Source: Novosphingobium fuchskuhlense (GTDB lineage: Bacteria > Pseudomonadota > Alphaproteobacteria > Sphingomonadales > Sphingomonadaceae). Taken from it: a DNA stretch of 64,000 nucleotides. The DNA is taken from contig NZ_KQ954244.1 of assembly GCF_001519075.1 (NCBI RefSeq), forward strand, positions 1,781,090 to 1,845,089, in the 5' to 3' direction. The position numbers and the translations under genes are program-made. Position 1 is the stretch's first letter. Each line of letters begins with the position of its first letter. Of the stretch, positions 63,550-64,000 are shown one piece after another. The notes beneath the pieces are model-generated. The model was not told where the DNA came from. It worked only from the letters and a program-made list of their open reading frames with translations, and ran no database searches.

Positions 63550-64000
63550 CAGCAGACCTGGCAGCGGCGAATACCGGTGCAGGCAAGGTCCGCGTCGCGT
63601 TTGACGAGGCGGCGCTCGGGGCGTGGATGGCGGCAAACGTGGAAGGTTTTGCCGGGCCGCTGACGGTCGAGCAGTTCAACGGCGGGCAGTCGAACCCGAC
63701 GTACAAGCTGACCAAGCCGGCGCAGCGCTATGTGCTGCGCCGCAAGCCCCCGGGGCCGCTGCTGAAAGGCGCACACGACGTGCTGCGCGAAGCGCGCGTG
63801 CAGCAGGCGCTGGCCGCGACCGACGTTCCCGTCGCGCGTATCTTCGCCGTCTGCGAGGACGAGAGCGTGATCGGCAGCGCGTTCTACGTGATGGACATGG
63901 TGGAGGGGCGGATCTTCTGGGACGCGGCCTTCACCGATGTGCCCAAGGACCAGCGCGCGGCGTACTTCGACGAGATGAACCGCGTGATCGCCGCGCTCCA
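63546..64000 (+). CDS. Phosphotransferase family protein (ACAD11 N-domain-like), partial
   Basis: Aminoglycoside-phosphotransferase-like kinase, first 151 residues present; the window ends inside it. FNGGQSNPTYKL is the nucleotide-binding loop, RYVLRRKPPGPLLKGAHDVLREARV and FYVMDMVEGRIFWD are characteristic of the kinase that pairs with acyl-CoA dehydrogenase in ACAD10/11 systems, where hydroxyacyl-CoA is phosphorylated before dehydration. Start ATGA overlaps the dehydrogenase stop, indicating coupling. Confidence 0.88.
   Translation, partial: MTADLAAANTGAGKVRVAFDEAALGAWMAANVEGFAGPLTVEQFNGGQSNPTYKLTKPAQRYVLRRKPPGPLLKGAHDVLREARVQQALAATDVPVARIFAVCEDESVIGSAFYVMDMVEGRIFWDAAFTDVPKDQRAAYFDEMNRVIAAL

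Overview
The window looks like a chromosomal segment of a high-GC alphaproteobacterium of the order Sphingomonadales, most like Novosphingobium. This is inferred from gene content and protein style (split ffh/rpsP/rimM/trmD/rplS block, FYDLN-type acidic protein, many secreted peptidases, serine hydrolases and RTX proteins, acyl-CoA dehydrogenase plus ACAD11-like kinase pair); no rRNA gene is present to confirm it.

Layout. 1-8308: translation block ffh-rpsP-rimM, then trmD-rplS closed by a strong terminator; rimM and trmD are separated by about 4.5 kb of accessory genes (small ORF, GcvA-type LysR regulator with a perfect T-N11-A operator, metallophosphoesterase, class C beta-lactamase-like hydrolase, VapBC toxin-antitoxin with a doubled palindromic operator, small membrane protein). 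8345-19188: secreted peptidases and hydrolases (DPP IV-like S9 peptidase, M2 dipeptidyl carboxypeptidase, DUF5694 protein, penicillin-acylase-type amidase), aspartate-semialdehyde dehydrogenase, AMP nucleosidase. 19398-26305: two convergent RTX-type giant secreted proteins sharing a bidirectional terminator. 26656-31034: rpsF-rpsR-rplI operon, a PilZ protein, and the overlapping aroA-cmk-GNAT operon. 31209-37145: FYDLN acidic protein, tRNA-Ala(GGC), a pair of exported proteins (one ClpP-like), a third RTX protein with an N-terminal beta-propeller, and a GreA/GreB-type factor. 37158-49729: housekeeping genes (2OG oxygenase, EVE protein, LplT-like transporter, pgsA, SMR pump, oxyR, rnd, aspS, acpP-fabF-mltG) and a 2H phosphoesterase. 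49841-49917 is tRNA-Met(CAT), followed by a visibly AT-richer segment to about 54480 holding a six-repeat exported protein, a Crp/Fnr-type regulator, a TauD-like protein that has lost its iron ligands, and an exported metallopeptidase. 54677-57432: three tandem xylose-isomerase-like TIM barrels. 57595-62087: a two-way cluster of a membrane GGDEF-EAL protein with a cupredoxin-like exported protein, divergent from a DUF3034 outer-membrane-type protein and an exported group 1 truncated haemoglobin. 62368-64000: acyl-CoA dehydrogenase and an ACAD11-like phosphotransferase that runs off the window.

The most interesting parts are the cyclic-di-GMP/cupredoxin/globin cluster, the unassigned triplicated module in the first RTX protein, and the tRNA-Met-proximal low-GC segment with its six-fold repeat protein. 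No rRNA, CRISPR array, transposase or integrase was seen. All product names are from reading motifs by eye; no database search was run.
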